64,000 nucleotides of DNA from VAXT01 sp963850415 (GTDB lineage: Bacteria; Actinomycetota; Thermoleophilia; Gaiellales; Gaiellaceae): the NCBI GenBank assembly GCA_963850415.1, contig CAWKLE010000002.1, positions 186,001 to 250,000 of the forward strand, written 5' to 3'. Within the stretch, counting starts at the first letter, position 1, and the number at the start of each line of letters is the position of its first letter. A program made the position numbers and the translations under genes. The notes under the pieces were generated by a model that did no database searches, was not told where the DNA came from, and saw only the letters and a list, made by a program, of their open reading frames with translations. Of the stretch, positions 35,988 through 45,553 are shown in pieces.

Positions 35988-37286
35988 TGGCGGCCAGCGC
36001 CTGGGAGGACACGATGATGCCCGTCGCTGCGCCGTCCGGGCTGCCGCGGGTCTTCTCCCGGCTCCCGCGCGAGGGCCGTGCGGCCACGCTGGAGGAGTAC
36101 CTCGTGCAGCACGGGCCGGTACCGCGGCACCAGGATCTGCTCTCCGTCGTCGAGGCGAGCGGGCTCCAGGGACGTGGAGGGGCGGCATTCCCGACAGCGG
36201 TCAAGCTCCGCGCGGTCGCCCGGTCGGGCCGACCCCCGGTCGTGGTCGTGAACGCGACCGAGGGGGAGAGCGTCAGCGCCAAGGACAAGGTGCTGGCCCG
36301 CCAGGCGCCTCACCTGATGCTCGACGGAGCCGCTCTCGCGGCATCGGCCCTCGGTGCGCGCGAGGTGATCGTCGCGGTCGCAGAGAGCGCACGGACCGAA
36401 GCAGCGGCCCTCGAGCACGCGATGCGCGAGCGTGCACGCGCCGGTTTCGACGAGCGGATTCCAATCAGACTCTCGCGCATCCCGGACGGCTTCGTCTCGG
36501 GTGAGGAGACCGCGGTCGTGCACGCGCTCAACGGAGGCCCTGCCAAGCCGACCTTCACGCCGCCGCGACCCTTCGAGCGCGGCGTCGGCGGAGCGCCGAC
36601 CCTCGTGCAGAACGCCGAGACTCTCGCCCACCTCGCCCTGATCGCGCGCTACGGCCCGGCGTGGTTCCGCGAGCTCGGGACGCCGGAAGAGCCCGGGTCG
36701 GCGCTCGTGACGATCTCGGGCGCCGTCGGCGAGCCCGGGGTCTACGAGGTGGAGCTGGGGACGCCCCTGCGCGCCTTGCTCGACCAGGCCGGGGGAACCG
36801 ACGAGCCGCTCCGTGCGCTCCTCGTCGGCGGGTACTTCGGAACCTGGATCGGAGCAGACGACGTCGATCGGCTCCGGCTCCTCAACGCGGACCTGCGTCG
36901 CGTCGGCGCGAGCTTGGGCGCGCGCGCAGTCGTCGCCCTCCCCGTCAGCGCGTGCGGTGTCTGCGAGACCGCGCGGGCCGCTCGCTACCTGGCAGCCGAG
37001 AGCGCAGGTCAATGCGGACCGTGTGTCCACGGCGTCTCGGCGATCGCCGACGTTCTCGAGCAGGTCTCCGCCGGCCGAGACGACGCGCGCCGCTCGCGAC
37101 TGCCGCGTTGGCTCGCCGATGTGAACGGCCGAGGCGCCTGCCGACATCCGGACGGCGCCGTCTCGGTTCGTTGCGAGCGCGCTGTCCGTCTTCGCAGACG
37201 AGTTCGAGGCCCACATCCGCCACGGCCGCTGCCGTTGGGACCGGCGTCGCGTCCTGCCGCTCAGCCACGTCCCGGCAGGCGCATGA
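35987..37286 (+). CDS. NuoF-like NADH-binding flavoprotein (frameshifted)
   Basis: The protein resembles the 51-kDa NADH dehydrogenase subunit: GLQGRGGAAFPTAVKLRA, VVNATEGESVSAKDK, GFVSGEETAVV, an SLBB-like segment (GAVGEPGVYEVELGTPL) and a Cys group (SACGVCETA ... GQCGPCVHG). After RGACRHPDGAV the frame shifts near 37162 by one extra base. The true end reads FVASALSVFADEFEAHIRHG and stops at 37284-37286, overlapping the ferredoxin ATG. Without this correction the gene would look fused to the ferredoxin. It probably feeds NAD(P)H electrons to the membrane partner. Confidence 0.78.
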
Positions 37287-37516
37287 AGTCGATTCGCGTC
37301 AACCCCATTGCCTGCGAGGGGCGCGGTCTGTGCGCCGAGCTCTTTCCCGAGCGCATCGTGCTCGACGACTGGGGCTACCCGATCGTCGACGAGACGCCGA
37401 TCCCGCGCTCGCTCGAGCACCACGCACGCCGCGCCGCGACCATGTGCCCGACGCTCGCTCTCGTACTCCAGGAGAGCGACGAGCGAGCGGCCACGGTCGC
37501 TGAACCAGAGCGCTAA
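37283..37516 (+). CDS. Ferredoxin ([3Fe-4S]-type)
   Basis: The 77-residue protein has C11-x5-C17 (ACEGRGLCAELFPE) and a later CP (ATMCPTLAL), three cysteines in all, consistent with a [3Fe-4S] cluster. The ATG at 37283 overlaps the corrected stop of the NuoF-like gene. It ends the flavin/iron-sulfur operon and likely carries electrons to or from the NuoF-like protein. A related ferredoxin occurs at 59325. Confidence 0.85.
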   Translation: MKSIRVNPIACEGRGLCAELFPERIVLDDWGYPIVDETPIPRSLEHHARRAATMCPTLALVLQESDERAATVAEPER

Positions 37517-37564
37517 GCGCCGCTGCGCTAGAACTCGGGCAGCCACTGTAGGAGGATCGACGGA

Positions 37565-40305
37565 GTGACCACGACTGCGACAGCGGACGACGCACGGGCT
37601 GTGAGCTGGCACAGCCTGTCGTCCGACGAGGTCTATGCACAGCTCGGAGTCGATCCCGGTACCGGGATCGAGGCCGCCGAAGTCGAGAAGCGGCGCGCGC
37701 AGTTCGGGCCGAACAAGCTCGCGGAGGCCGAGAAGGAGCCCGGCTGGCACGCGTTCCTGCGCCAGTACCGCGACCTGATGCAGTACGTCCTGCTGGGCGC
37801 GGCGATCGTGAGCATCGTCGCGCTGCAGGAGTTCTCGACCGGGCTCGCGATCCTCGGCCTGACCGTGCTGAACGCCGTTCTCGGGCTGAACCAGGAGGGC
37901 AAGGCCGCCGAAAGCGTCGCCGCGCTCCAGAAGATGCTCCTGATCAGGGCGCACGTCCGCCGTGACGGGAGGGTCGCGGACATTCCCGCCGAGGAACTGG
38001 TGCCGGGGGACGTCGTCTCCTTCGAGGCCGGCGACAAGATCCCCGCGGACGGGCGGCTGCTCGTGGCGGCGACCCTGGAGATCGAAGAGGCGGCGCTGAC
38101 CGGTGAGAGCACCCCGGTCCTCAAGTCCGTCGAGCCGGTGACGGGCGGCGACGTGCCGCTCGGCGACCGGGTGGACATGGCCTATATGAACTCGACCGTC
38201 ACGCGCGGCCGCGGCGAGATGGTCGTCACCGCGACCGGAATGGACACCGAGGTGGGGCAGATCTCCGGGATGTTGAGCCAGGTCCAGGAGGAGAAGACCC
38301 CGCTAACCCGTCAGCTCGACCAGCTGACGGTCTGGATCACGATCATGGCCGCGGCGGCTCTGGCGCTCGTCGTTCTGATCGGGCTCATTCGCGGCGAATC
38401 GTTCGACGATCTCTTCCTCGTCGGGATCAGCCTCGCCATCGCCGCGATCCCGACCGGCCTGCCCGCGGTCGTGACGACGATGCTCTCGCTCGGCACGCAG
38501 GCTCTGGCGGCCAAGGGCGCGATCGTGAAGCGGCTGCGCTCGGTCGAAACACTCGGCTCGACCTCGGCGATCTGCTCCGACAAGACCGGGACGCTGACGC
38601 TGAACCAGATGACCGCCCGCCAGTTGATCGTCGCCGGACGGCGCTATTCGGTCGACGGCCAGGGCTACTCGACCGAGGGCAATATCCTTAGGGTCGCCGG
38701 GGAGACGGACATCCCGCTCGACCCGTTCCTGATGCCGATGGCGCTCGCCAACGACGCCTCGGTCCACGGCGGCGAGATCGTCGGCGACCCGACCGAGGCG
38801 GCGCTCGTGGTGCTGGCGGAGAAGGGCGGTCTGGACGTCGACGAGACGCGACGTGTGTACCCGCGCGTGGCCGAGGTGCCGTTCGACTCCGAGTACAAGT
38901 TCATGGCCACGTTCCACGAGCTCGAGGACGACGGGCGCAAGGTCGTCCGCTGCTTCGTCAAGGGCGCGCCGGACGTGCTGCTCGCGCGCTCATCGGATGC
39001 ACGGGATGTGGACGGGACCGTGATCACGATCGACGACTACCGCGGTCGTGTGATGGAAGAGAACGACCGGCTCGCGGGCGAGGGGCTCCGCGTGCTGGCC
39101 GTCGCCTCGCGTGACTTCGACCCGTCCTCGTTCGACGCCGGGGCTCCGCTGGTCGACGAGGTGCAAGAGCTCACGTTGCTCGCACTGGTGGCGATCGTCG
39201 ACCCGCCGCGCAAGGAAGCGAGGGACGCGATCGCGGAGTGCAAACAGGCCGGGATCCGCGCGCGCATGATCACCGGCGACCACGTTACGACGGCCGGGCG
39301 CGATCGCCGGCCAGCTCGGGATCGAGGGCACGCGCTCTATCAGGCACCGAGTTCGCAGCGCTGAGCGACGCCGAGCTCGACGGGCAGGTCGAGGAGATCG
39401 GCGTCGTCGCGCGCGTCGCGCCCGAGGACAAGGTGCGCCTCGTCGAGATGCTCAAGCAGAAGGGCCACGTCGTCGCGATGACCGGCGACGGCGTCAACGA
39501 CGCGCCGGCGCTCAAGCGCGCGGACATCGGGGTCGCGATGGGCATCACCGGCACCGAGGTGACGAAGGAAGCCGGCGACATGATCCTCACCGACGACAAC
39601 TTCGCGACCATCGTGGCCGCGGTCGAGGGCGGCCGGGCGATCTACGACAACCTGATGAAGTACGTCCGCTTCCAGATGATCACGCTCGGCGGCTTCATCC
39701 TCCTCTTCCTGGGGGCAGGCATCTTCGACGTGGCGGGCGGCATCCCGCTGACGCCGCTGCAGATCCTCTGGGTCAACTTCGCGATCGACGTCCTGCTCGC
39801 GATCGGGCTCGGCTTCGACGCCGCGGCGCCCGGGCTCATGCGGCGAAAGCCGAGAGACGCGAGCGCGCCCGTCATCGACAGGGAGCTCGGGATCCGGCTC
39901 GGGCTTGCGGCGCTGATCATGGCCGTGCTCGCGCTGATCGTCGTCGCCTGGGGCGAGCACCGCTACGCGCTCGAGGTCGCGACGACGATGGGAATGACGA
40001 CCCTCGGCCTGATGCACATCGTCGCCGCCCTCGAGGCGCGCGAGCCGGGGGAGACGATCTTCAAGCGCTACACGATCGAGAACCGGCGCTTCGTCCAGCT
40101 CGTCGGCGCGGCGCTCGTGCTGTCGCTCCTCGTCACGACGCTGTCGCCGCTGCAGCGGATCTTCGACACCGAGCCGCTGACCGCCGCCCAATGGGGAATC
40201 TGCCTGATCGGGCCGCTCGCCTACCTGGCCGTGACCGAGCTGGGCAAGTGGCTCAACCGTCGCTCGGGCCGTGTCTACCACGCCCGGGCGCCGGCGGCGA
40301 CGTAG
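37565..40305 (+). CDS. Cation-transporting P-type ATPase (frameshifted twice)
   Basis: A type II (PacL/PMA-like) P-type ATPase of about 910 residues. It has an N-terminal cation-ATPase domain, TGES near residue 180, the phosphorylation site SDKTGTLTLNQ near 339, KGAPD near 465 and MTGDGVNDAPALK in the second part, then C-terminal helices. Two single-base insertions break it: one at 39296-39299 and one at 39330, either side of AIAGQLGIEG. GTG start with AGGAGG ribosome site. The ion is unknown (Ca, Mg or H are typical). Confidence 0.88.
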
Positions 40306-40359
40306 GCGCGCTCCGGTCTTTTCTCGCAGACTTCGGCCGTTGGTCGTAACATCTGGCTC

Positions 40360-41342
40360 GTGAAGCGAGTCGCCGCCTCATTCGTCCGCATGTCGCTCTG
40401 GAAGCGCGTCGCGCTCTCGACGCTGCTCGTCCTGTGTGCGGCGATCGCGCTCGCACCCTCAGCCGGCCCGTCGAAGCGGATCCCGAACGGCGTCCGGATC
40501 GCGGGCGTCAACGTCGCCGGGCTCGACGCCGGACAGGCGAAGCAGCAGATCGGCGCACGATTCGCCACGCCGCTCCGCTTCAAGTTCGCGCGCGAGCACT
40601 GGGCGGTCTCGCCGGAGATGCTCGGGATGAACGCCGAGATCGGGGACGCCGTGTCGCGGGCCGAGCAGGCAGGCAGTGGCGACGACATCGGGGTCAGCGT
40701 CGACGTCGACCGGGACAAGGTTCGCGAGTACGTCGCCGGGCTCGACCAGCGTTTCGGGATCCCGGCCGAGAACGCGGTCGTGGTCGGACTCGTCGACGGC
40801 CATCCGAAGATCGCCGACTCGCAGTGGGGCCGCACCGTCCGCCGCCAGACGATGGTGCGCGGCATCGTGCGCACGCTGCGCACGCGGATCAGGCCGGAGC
40901 TGCCGGTCGTGATGAAGACGCTGAAGCCGTCGCTGTCGAAGAGCGGGTTCGGGCCGGTCGTCGTCATCAATCGCGGGGCCAACAGCCTGGAGCTGTTCAA
41001 CGGTGAGTCGCCGGTGCGGAGCTTCCGCGTGGCGACCGGCCGGGCGCAGTACCCGACTCCGACCGGCACGTTCCGGATCGTCGACATGCAGATGAACCCT
41101 GGTGGCGCCCACCCGACTCGGCCTGGGCAAAGGGGTTGAAGCCGATTCCGCCCGGCCCCGGAAACCCGCTCGGCACGCGCTGGATGGGGCTCTCTGCCCC
41201 GGGCGTCGGCATCCACGGGACGCCTGACGCGGCGTCGATCGGCTACTCCGCCTCGCACGGCTGCATCCGCATGTACATCCCCGACGCGACCTGGCTGTTC
41301 GACCACGTGCAACTCGGGACGCCGGTCCTGATCGTCAACTAG
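40360..41342 (+). CDS. L,D-transpeptidase (YkuD), frameshifted
   Basis: The protein has a signal-anchor helix, a substrate-side domain (NGVRIAGVNVAGLDAGQA; weak peptidoglycan-binding resemblance), then the YkuD domain: VVINRGANSLELF, YPTPTGTFRI and, in the second frame, GIHGTPDAASIGYSASHGCIRM with the catalytic Cys. A missing C near 41098 (AACCCTGG) splits it before the active site. L,D-transpeptidases make 3-3 peptidoglycan crosslinks. GTG start at 40360. Confidence 0.86.
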
Positions 41343-41376
41343 CGCGATCGCACTCGTCATCGCCCTCTTCCTGGCG

Positions 41377-41667
41377 GTGTTCGTCCTGCCGCGAGGGCTG
41401 GGGATCCTCGCGATCCTCGTCGGGATCACGATCGAGCTCGGCGAGGCGGCGTTCTGGATCCGGGTCTCGCGCCGGATGCGGCCCCGGGTCGGGGCCGAAG
41501 CGCTCATCGACGCGGAGGGCGTCGCGCTGAGCGACTGCCGTCCTTCGGGTCGCGTGCGCGTGCGCGGCGAGTCGTGGCGCGCCCTCTGCCGCGAAGGCGT
41601 CGACGAGGGCGAGGGCGTCGTCGTGCTCGCGGTCTCCGGGCTAACGCTCGAAGTGCGCCCCAAATAG
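41377..41667 (+). CDS. Small NfeD-like membrane protein
   Basis: The 96-residue protein has one or two N-terminal hydrophobic stretches (VLPRGLGILAILVGITIEL) and a C-terminal OB-fold like that of NfeD proteins (GAEALIDAEGVALSDCRPSGRVRVRGESW, in part). Hydrophobic in-frame codons lie just upstream of the GTG at 41377, but there is no other start before a TGA. It lies between the L,D-transpeptidase and gdhA. Confidence 0.68.
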   Translation: MFVLPRGLGILAILVGITIELGEAAFWIRVSRRMRPRVGAEALIDAEGVALSDCRPSGRVRVRGESWRALCREGVDEGEGVVVLAVSGLTLEVRPK

Positions 41668-41677
41668 ACTCACTTTC

Positions 41678-42967
41678 GTGGCCCCGATCGACGAGATTTC
41701 GCTCGAGGAGCAGCCCCTCGAATGGGATACGCCGCTCTTCCGAACCGCCGTTGCGCAGTACGAGGAGGCGCTCACGCACGCCGACGTCGACCCGGGCGCG
41801 GCGGAGCGCATGCGCTACCCGGAGACGGCGGTCATGGTCAGCGTGCCGGTGCGGATGGACAACGGCCAGTGGGCGGTCTTCCCGGGCTACCGCGTCCTGC
41901 ACTCGAGCGTGCTCGGGCCGACGAAGGGCGGCATCCGGTACGACCCGCACGTGTCGCTCGGCGAGTGTGCCGCGCTCGCGATGTGGATGACGTGGAAGTG
42001 CGCGCTCCTGCGGCTGCCGTACGGAGGCGCCAAGGGCGGTGTGCGCTGCAACCCGCGCGAGCTGTCGGCCGACGAGCTCCAGCGGCTGACGCGGCGCTAC
42101 ACGATCGAGCTCCTGCCGGTGATCGGGCCGGAACAGGACATTCCCGCCCCGGACATGGCCACGAACGAGCAGACGATGGCCTGGATGATGGACACGTACT
42201 CGATGCAGATCGGGTACGCGGTGCCCGAGGTCGTGACGGGCAAGCCGATCTCGATCGGCGGCTCGGTCTTCCGGAGCGAGGCGACCGGCGCGGGCGTCGT
42301 AATGGTCATCGACCGGGCGTGCCACCGGCTGGGCTGGAACCTGGCTGAGCAGGGCTGCGTCGTGCAAGGGTTCGGGAACGTCGGGGGGATCGCGGCCCGA
42401 GAGCTGGCCGCGCGGGGCGCGAAGCTGCTCGCGGTCTCGGACATCTCGGGCGGCATCTACTCGCCCGGCGGGCTCGACTACGACCATCTGCGGACGTGGG
42501 TCGACGACAACGGCTCGCTGGTCGACTACCCGGACGTCGAGCACGTGTCGAACTCGGAGCTGCTCGAGCTCCCGTGCGACATCCTCGTGCTCGCAGCGCT
42601 CGAAGAGCAGCTGACGGTCGAGAACGCGCCGCGGATCCAGTGCCGGCTCGTGGCCGAGGGCGCCAACGGGCCAACGACGATCGAGGCGGACGAGATCCTG
42701 GCCGATCGCGGGATTCCCGTGCTCCCGGACGTGCTGACGAACGCGGGCGGGGTCACCGTCTCGTACTTCGAGTGGGTGCAGGATCTCGGACGGTTGTTCT
42801 GGGATCGCGAGGAGATCAGGGCCCGGCTCGCGGACAAGCTCAGCGACGCGTTCGACCGCGTCTGGAACCTCTCGGAGGAGCAGCATCTGTCCATGCGGAG
42901 CGCGGCGCTGGTGGGAGCGATTCGGGAGGTCGCCTCCGCGCTCGGCTCCCGGGGGATCTATCCGTGA
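41678..42967 (+). CDS. gdhA: Glutamate dehydrogenase (Glu/Leu/Phe/Val family)
   Basis: The 429-residue protein has the family's GPTKGGIRY and LPYGGAKGGVRCNP with the catalytic Lys, APDMATNEQTMAWMMD, the NAD(P) fold VVQGFGNVGGIAA and EGANGPTT. It interconverts glutamate and 2-oxoglutarate. GTG start at 41678. The downstream CBS gene begins GTGA on its stop codon, suggesting a shared function. Confidence 0.93.
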   Translation: MAPIDEISLEEQPLEWDTPLFRTAVAQYEEALTHADVDPGAAERMRYPETAVMVSVPVRMDNGQWAVFPGYRVLHSSVLGPTKGGIRYDPHVSLGECAALAMWMTWKCALLRLPYGGAKGGVRCNPRELSADELQRLTRRYTIELLPVIGPEQDIPAPDMATNEQTMAWMMDTYSMQIGYAVPEVVTGKPISIGGSVFRSEATGAGVVMVIDRACHRLGWNLAEQGCVVQGFGNVGGIAARELAARGAKLLAVSDISGGIYSPGGLDYDHLRTWVDDNGSLVDYPDVEHVSNSELLELPCDILVLAALEEQLTVENAPRIQCRLVAEGANGPTTIEADEILADRGIPVLPDVLTNAGGVTVSYFEWVQDLGRLFWDREEIRARLADKLSDAFDRVWNLSEEQHLSMRSAALVGAIREVASALGSRGIYP

Positions 42968-43374
42968 GCAAGGTGCGGGAGGCGATGGTCCCGGAACCGC
43001 GGACGCTCGATGCCGAGTCGCCGGCAACCGAGGCCGGAGAGCTGCTTGCCCGGCCGGAGGTGCACGCGGTCTTCGTCTCGCGGGACGGCCAGTTCCTCGG
43101 TGTCTTGACCCGCAAGACGCTCGTGCGCGAGATCGTTGCGCCCGGGCTCGACCCGAAGGCGACCACGGTCGGCGAGATCGCGGAGCCGGCGCACTACACC
43201 ATCGACTCGGACATGGAGCTCGAGGAGGCGTTCCGCTTCCTGGAGGAGCAGGACGCGGAGCGCGTGCCGGTGGTCGAGGACGGACGGCTGGTCGGGGTGC
43301 TCGCGCGTGAGCTGGTGCAGCGCCGCCTGGCCGAGGACGAGCCGCCGGAACCGCTCGCAGACGCGCCCGCCTAG
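42964..43374 (+). CDS. Tandem CBS domain protein
   Basis: The 136-residue protein consists of two CBS motifs (REAMVPEPRTLDAESPATEAGELL and TVGEIAEPAHYTIDSDMELEEAF, each in part). CBS pairs bind adenine nucleotides and gate partner enzymes or transporters. The GTG start at 42964 overlaps the gdhA stop, so energy-state control of glutamate dehydrogenase is a reasonable but untested guess. A hairpin follows at 43414. Confidence 0.85.
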   Translation: MSKVREAMVPEPRTLDAESPATEAGELLARPEVHAVFVSRDGQFLGVLTRKTLVREIVAPGLDPKATTVGEIAEPAHYTIDSDMELEEAFRFLEEQDAERVPVVEDGRLVGVLARELVQRRLAEDEPPEPLADAPA

Positions 43375-43413
43375 CCTCCGGCGGCGTCGCTGGTCCGGTA
43401 CGCCCAACCTCCT

Positions 43414-43439
43414 CCCCGATGCGATCGTATCGGGGAAAA
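43414..43439 (+). terminator. Hairpin terminator after gdhA-CBS
   Basis: CCCCGAT at 43414-43420 pairs with ATCGGGG at 43429-43435 around an 8-nt loop and is followed by AAAAG. It sits between the CBS gene and the convergent exopolyphosphatase gene and could serve either strand. Confidence 0.55.
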
Positions 43440-43483
43440 GGGCACGTGTCTGTGCCGGTTTCGCGCCGACTTTCGTCCGCGCG

Positions 43484-44407
43484 CTAGCAGCAGGTGTAGG
43501 CGCCCGGAGGCGCGTCGCCCTCGACCGGCTCGGGCAGCTTCGCCGCCTCGAGCGCGGCGCCGTCGAGGAGGTCGCGCTCGCTGACCTCGATCTCCCGCAG
43601 CCCGAGGAAGCGCATCGCTTGGAGCAGGATCGCCGCACCGGCGACGATCACGGGCGCGCGCTCGGGCTCGAGGCCGGGCACCTCGCGGCGCTCGGCGAGC
43701 GGCAGCGCGGCGAGGCGCTCGAGCTGCGTCTCGACGGCCGCGTCGCTCAGCCGGTGCCCGTGCACGCGGTCGGAGTCGTACTCGACGAGGCCGAGATCCA
43801 GCGCAGCGAGCGACGTCACGGTTCCGGCGACGCCAACCCCGTCCGTCGCCGACAACTCGTGCTCGGCGAGCACGGCGCGGATCGCGTCGCCCACCTCCGC
43901 GAGCTCCCAGGCGGTCGGCGGGTCGGAACCGAGGAGGCGCTCCGTCAAGCGGACCGAGCCGAGGTTCGTGCTGACGCGCACGCTCGAGGAGACAAGCTCA
44001 GTCGAACCGCCGCCGACGTCGACGACGACCGTCCCGGGATCGAGTTCCCCGACGCCCAGCCGCGTCAGGTCCGCCTCGTCCTCGCCGCTCAGCAGACGCG
44101 TCGTGAACCCGTAGCTCCACTCGATCTCGCCGAGGAACGCCTCGCCGTTCTCCGCGTCCCGAACTGCGCTCGTCGCCACGAGCAGCGCCCGTTGCGCACC
44201 CAGCGACTCGAGCTCGCGCCGGTAGTCGGAGAGGCAATTTCTGACCCGTGCGATGGGGAAGGGCAAGAGGCGACGGCGCGCGTCGACGCCCTCACCGAGG
44301 CGCGTGATCCGGCTGCGCCGCACGAGGGGATCGACCCGCCCGTCGACGACGTCCCCGACCAGGAGCCGCGTCGTGTTCGTGCCGAGATCGATTGCCGCCA
44401 CACGCAT
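43484..44407 (-). CDS. Ppx/GppA exopolyphosphatase family protein
   Basis: The 307-residue protein has the actin-fold phosphatase motifs: AAIDLGTNTTRLLVGD at the N-terminus, ATSAVRDAENGEAFL near residue 80, VVDVGGGSTEL near 128 and a third GVAGTVTSLAALDLGL. The family degrades polyphosphate or pppGpp. It lacks the C-terminal HD domain of E. coli Ppx, as is normal in actinobacteria. ATG at 44407; divergent from tRNA-fMet. Confidence 0.9.
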   Translation of the reverse strand: MRVAAIDLGTNTTRLLVGDVVDGRVDPLVRRSRITRLGEGVDARRRLLPFPIARVRNCLSDYRRELESLGAQRALLVATSAVRDAENGEAFLGEIEWSYGFTTRLLSGEDEADLTRLGVGELDPGTVVVDVGGGSTELVSSSVRVSTNLGSVRLTERLLGSDPPTAWELAEVGDAIRAVLAEHELSATDGVGVAGTVTSLAALDLGLVEYDSDRVHGHRLSDAAVETQLERLAALPLAERREVPGLEPERAPVIVAGAAILLQAMRFLGLREIEVSERDLLDGAALEAAKLPEPVEGDAPPGAYTCC

Positions 44408-44503
44408 CGTGAATCGCTCCGACGGTAGCTGCTGAGGGGCCGCTCGGCCATGCTCCGTGCCGCAACTGAGGCCGAGAGCGCTGGCGCTATACTTGAGCCA
44501 CGC

Positions 44504-44577
44504 CGCGGGGTGGAGCAGTCAGGTAGCTCGCCGGGCTCATAACCCGGAGGTCGCAGGTTCAAATCCTGCCCCCGCTA
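44504..44577 (+). tRNA. Initiator tRNA-Met (fMet, CAT)
   Basis: A complete 74-nt tRNA: acceptor CGCGGGG faces CCCCGCT with a C1-U72 mismatch, and the anticodon stem has the three G-C pairs of initiators (CCGGG-CTCATAA-CCCGG). The T arm is GCAGG-TTCAAAT-CCTGC. The last 44 nt (44534-44577) recur at five places downstream, so this gene appears to be the anchor of the cassette array. Confidence 0.95.
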
Positions 44578-44581
44578 CTGG

Positions 44582-44605
44582 AAAGGCCCCGGAGACGGGG
44601 CCTTT
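44582..44605 (+). terminator. tRNA-fMet terminator
   Basis: AAAGGCCCCG, loop GAGA, CGGGGCCTTT: a 10-bp stem 4 nt after the tRNA. Copies of this hairpin follow the tRNA fragments at 51.3, 54.7, 59.1 and 63.7 kb but not the one at 46.6 kb. Confidence 0.85.
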
Positions 44606-44636
44606 CGTCGTTCTCGATCCCGAGCTTGCGCCCAGC

Positions 44637-45467
44637 TCAGACCATGACCGTCACGCGGAGGAATGTCGCGGGAATGGAGGTGGCATCCCCGTTCGGGTGT
44701 GTGTTCTGGGCGTGGAAGAGGGCCTCTAACTCGGCCTGGAGGTCAGCTTCGCGGCCGTCCGCTGCTGCGGCTTCGAACGCGTTCATCGTCGGTCCGTAGT
44801 ACGTCCTGAACTCGGCAACGAGCTCCGAGGGCGTGCCTGCGAACTCGAACGTGTACATGTCCCTCTCGAATGAGACGTTCTCTTCGGGGACTCCCGCGCT
44901 CGTGAAGCGCTCGATCACGTCGCTTTCGACGCCCCACGTCATCGGGCTGACGAACCCGTCCGGAGGCGGCGGCGAGTAGGCGGCGCTGATCTTCAGGATC
45001 TGCGCGACGAGCGTCGGGTCGTTGGGGATCCAATTCCCCATGACGATTCGACCGCCGGGCCGTGTCACACGGACGAGCTCCTTCGCAACGTCGGACGGCC
45101 TCGGAGAGAACATCGCGCCGAAGATGCTGACCACGAGGTCGAAGCTGTCGTCCTCCAGCTCGCTCAGATCGGATGCATCGCCTTCCTGGAACCTGAGGTT
45201 GCTGAGGCCGGCGCTTCGTGCCCGTTGTTCCCCCGCCGCAACGAGGTTGCGCGCGATGTCGACAGCCAACACGTCCGCCCCGAGCCGCGCCGCCGGCAAG
45301 GCGGTGGTCCCATCACCGGATCCGAGGTCGAGGACCTTGAGCCCCTCGGTTATTCCCAACGAATCGACAAGGGCTTCGCCGCTCTCTCGCATCGTCGCTG
45401 CAATGCGAGTGAAGTCACCCTTCTCCCAGAGCGCTCTGTTCGGGTTGGGGGTCACATCGGTAGTCAT
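44637..45467 (-). CDS. Class I SAM-dependent methyltransferase
   Basis: The 276-residue protein has motif I VLDLGSGDGTTALPAA near residue 46, an acidic post-I residue (VLAVDIA), and FDLVVSIFGAMFSPRP with a typical RPGGRIVMGNW strand. The substrate is unknown. Proteins like this are often annotated as UbiE-type by default. ATG at 45467, divergent from the ArsR-rhodanese gene. First cassette after tRNA-fMet. Confidence 0.83.
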   Translation of the reverse strand: MTTDVTPNPNRALWEKGDFTRIAATMRESGEALVDSLGITEGLKVLDLGSGDGTTALPAARLGADVLAVDIARNLVAAGEQRARSAGLSNLRFQEGDASDLSELEDDSFDLVVSIFGAMFSPRPSDVAKELVRVTRPGGRIVMGNWIPNDPTLVAQILKISAAYSPPPPDGFVSPMTWGVESDVIERFTSAGVPEENVSFERDMYTFEFAGTPSELVAEFRTYYGPTMNAFEAAAADGREADLQAELEALFHAQNTHPNGDATSIPATFLRVTVMV

Positions 45468-45530
45468 GCACGCACCTCCTTCGTCGCTGCAGGTGAACAG
45501 TTCGTCAGAGCATAGTGCTTGCTCTTCAAC

Positions 45531-45552
45531 TATTCAAGTGATAACTTGAATA
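45531..45552. promoter_or_regulatory. Operator palindrome at the ArsR-rhodanese start
   Basis: TATTCAAGT (45531-45539), spacer GATA, ACTTGAATA (45544-45552): a perfect 9-4-9 inverted repeat ending 1 nt before the ATG at 45554. ATTCAA-N-TTGAAT symmetry is typical of ArsR-family operators. The regulator likely represses its own, nearly leaderless, gene. The neighbouring methyltransferase starts 64 nt away on the other strand. Confidence 0.7.
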
Positions 45553-45553
45553 T

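Noticed and set aside
35987..37516. Single fused NuoF-ferredoxin protein
   Set aside because: The fusion arises from a frameshift near 37162; in the restored frame the first gene stops at 37284-37286, overlapping the ferredoxin ATG.
44457..44729. Open frame containing NPEVAGSNPAPAT across tRNA-fMet; the same peptide appears at each tRNA fragment
   Set aside because: It is a translation of tRNA sequence; every copy of the fragment gives the same peptide, so it is not a protein family.
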